Part shown: one piece after another, positions 6,163 to 6,203 of the stretch
How the letters are laid out: every line of letters begins with the position of its first letter
How positions within the stretch are numbered: position 1 is the first letter of the stretch
Assembly: GCA_030833025.1 (NCBI GenBank)
Contig: JAURHZ010000141.1
Span: 1-6,203 of the forward strand
Direction: 5' to 3'
DNA: 6,203 nucleotides
Origin: Armatimonadota bacterium
Lineage (GTDB): Bacteria; Armatimonadota; Armatimonadia; Armatimonadales; Armatimonadaceae
Translations under genes and position numbers: made by a program
The notes under the pieces: generated by a model
Database searches by the model: none
What the model was told of the DNA's origin: nothing
Seen by the model: the letters and a program-made list of their open reading frames with translations, nothing else

Positions 6163-6203
6163 CTCACAGGGAAGAATATCATGCAGGATGTGTGCCTCCC
6201 GGC
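6163..6203 (-). other. Sequence upstream of minC, undecided
   Basis: On the minus strand this 41-base edge contains GGGAGG, but no ATG or GTG in the minC frame at a normal distance from it; an in-frame CTG lies 8 bases after it. An ATG also follows at 12 bases but is out of frame and would give only an 11-codon peptide. It may be the tail of an upstream gene or the true beginning of minC. The window ends too soon to decide. Confidence 0.3.

Overview
The window reads as a chromosomal segment of a diderm (Gram-negative-type) bacterium with moderate GC content. It holds two convergent gene blocks. A rightward block (positions 1 to about 4047) carries an exopolysaccharide/protein-sorting type cluster that ends in a purine biosynthesis gene. 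A leftward block (about 6162 down to 4279) is a complete minC-minD-minE division-site operon. The taxon cannot be fixed from sequence alone. An exosortase together with a full MinCDE set excludes typical Gram-positives. A PurN with the GGHGMYG/VHEAV loop style would fit a non-proteobacterial diderm phylum such as Armatimonadota, but that is a low-confidence guess.

Rightward block. The window opens inside the last codons of an upstream membrane-protein gene, whose TAA shares one base with the ATG of a 569-residue multi-spanning protein. That protein has the general layout of a GT-C-fold glycosyltransferase: about 11-12 helices, an Asp-containing first external loop and a soluble C-terminal domain. 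After 38 bases comes a 540-residue exosortase fused to an EpsI-type C-terminal domain, with the Cys/Arg/His catalytic set intact (C191, R236, H257). It is followed with no gap (TAAATG) by purN, glycinamide ribonucleotide formyltransferase, with its catalytic Asn/His/Asp (N108, H110, D151). The exosortase and the membrane protein probably serve envelope or extracellular-matrix assembly. PurN is a housekeeping enzyme that seems to be carried along in the same transcript.

Convergent junction (4048-4278). Two copies of an identical GC-rich hairpin, each flanked by U-tract-like sequence on both strands, form bidirectional terminators between purN and minE. They belong to an 86-bp direct repeat (80 of 86 bases identical, period 114 bp) that also includes the last codons and stop of minE. 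The outer copy is therefore a decayed duplicate of the minE 3' end plus its terminator. This is the most unusual structure in the window.

Leftward block. minC (GTG start, near the right edge), minD (270 residues, deviant Walker A motif and C-terminal membrane-targeting helix) and minE (90 residues) form the Min system, which keeps the FtsZ ring at mid-cell. minD and minE are separated by 3 bases, with the minE ribosome binding site inside the minD tail. minC and minD are separated by a 90-base AT-richer gap.

I see no CRISPR array, tRNA/rRNA, insertion sequence or defence system, and no convincing new biological system. The items most worth following up are the duplicated minE tail/terminator, the purN-exosortase coupling and the uncharacterised membrane protein.
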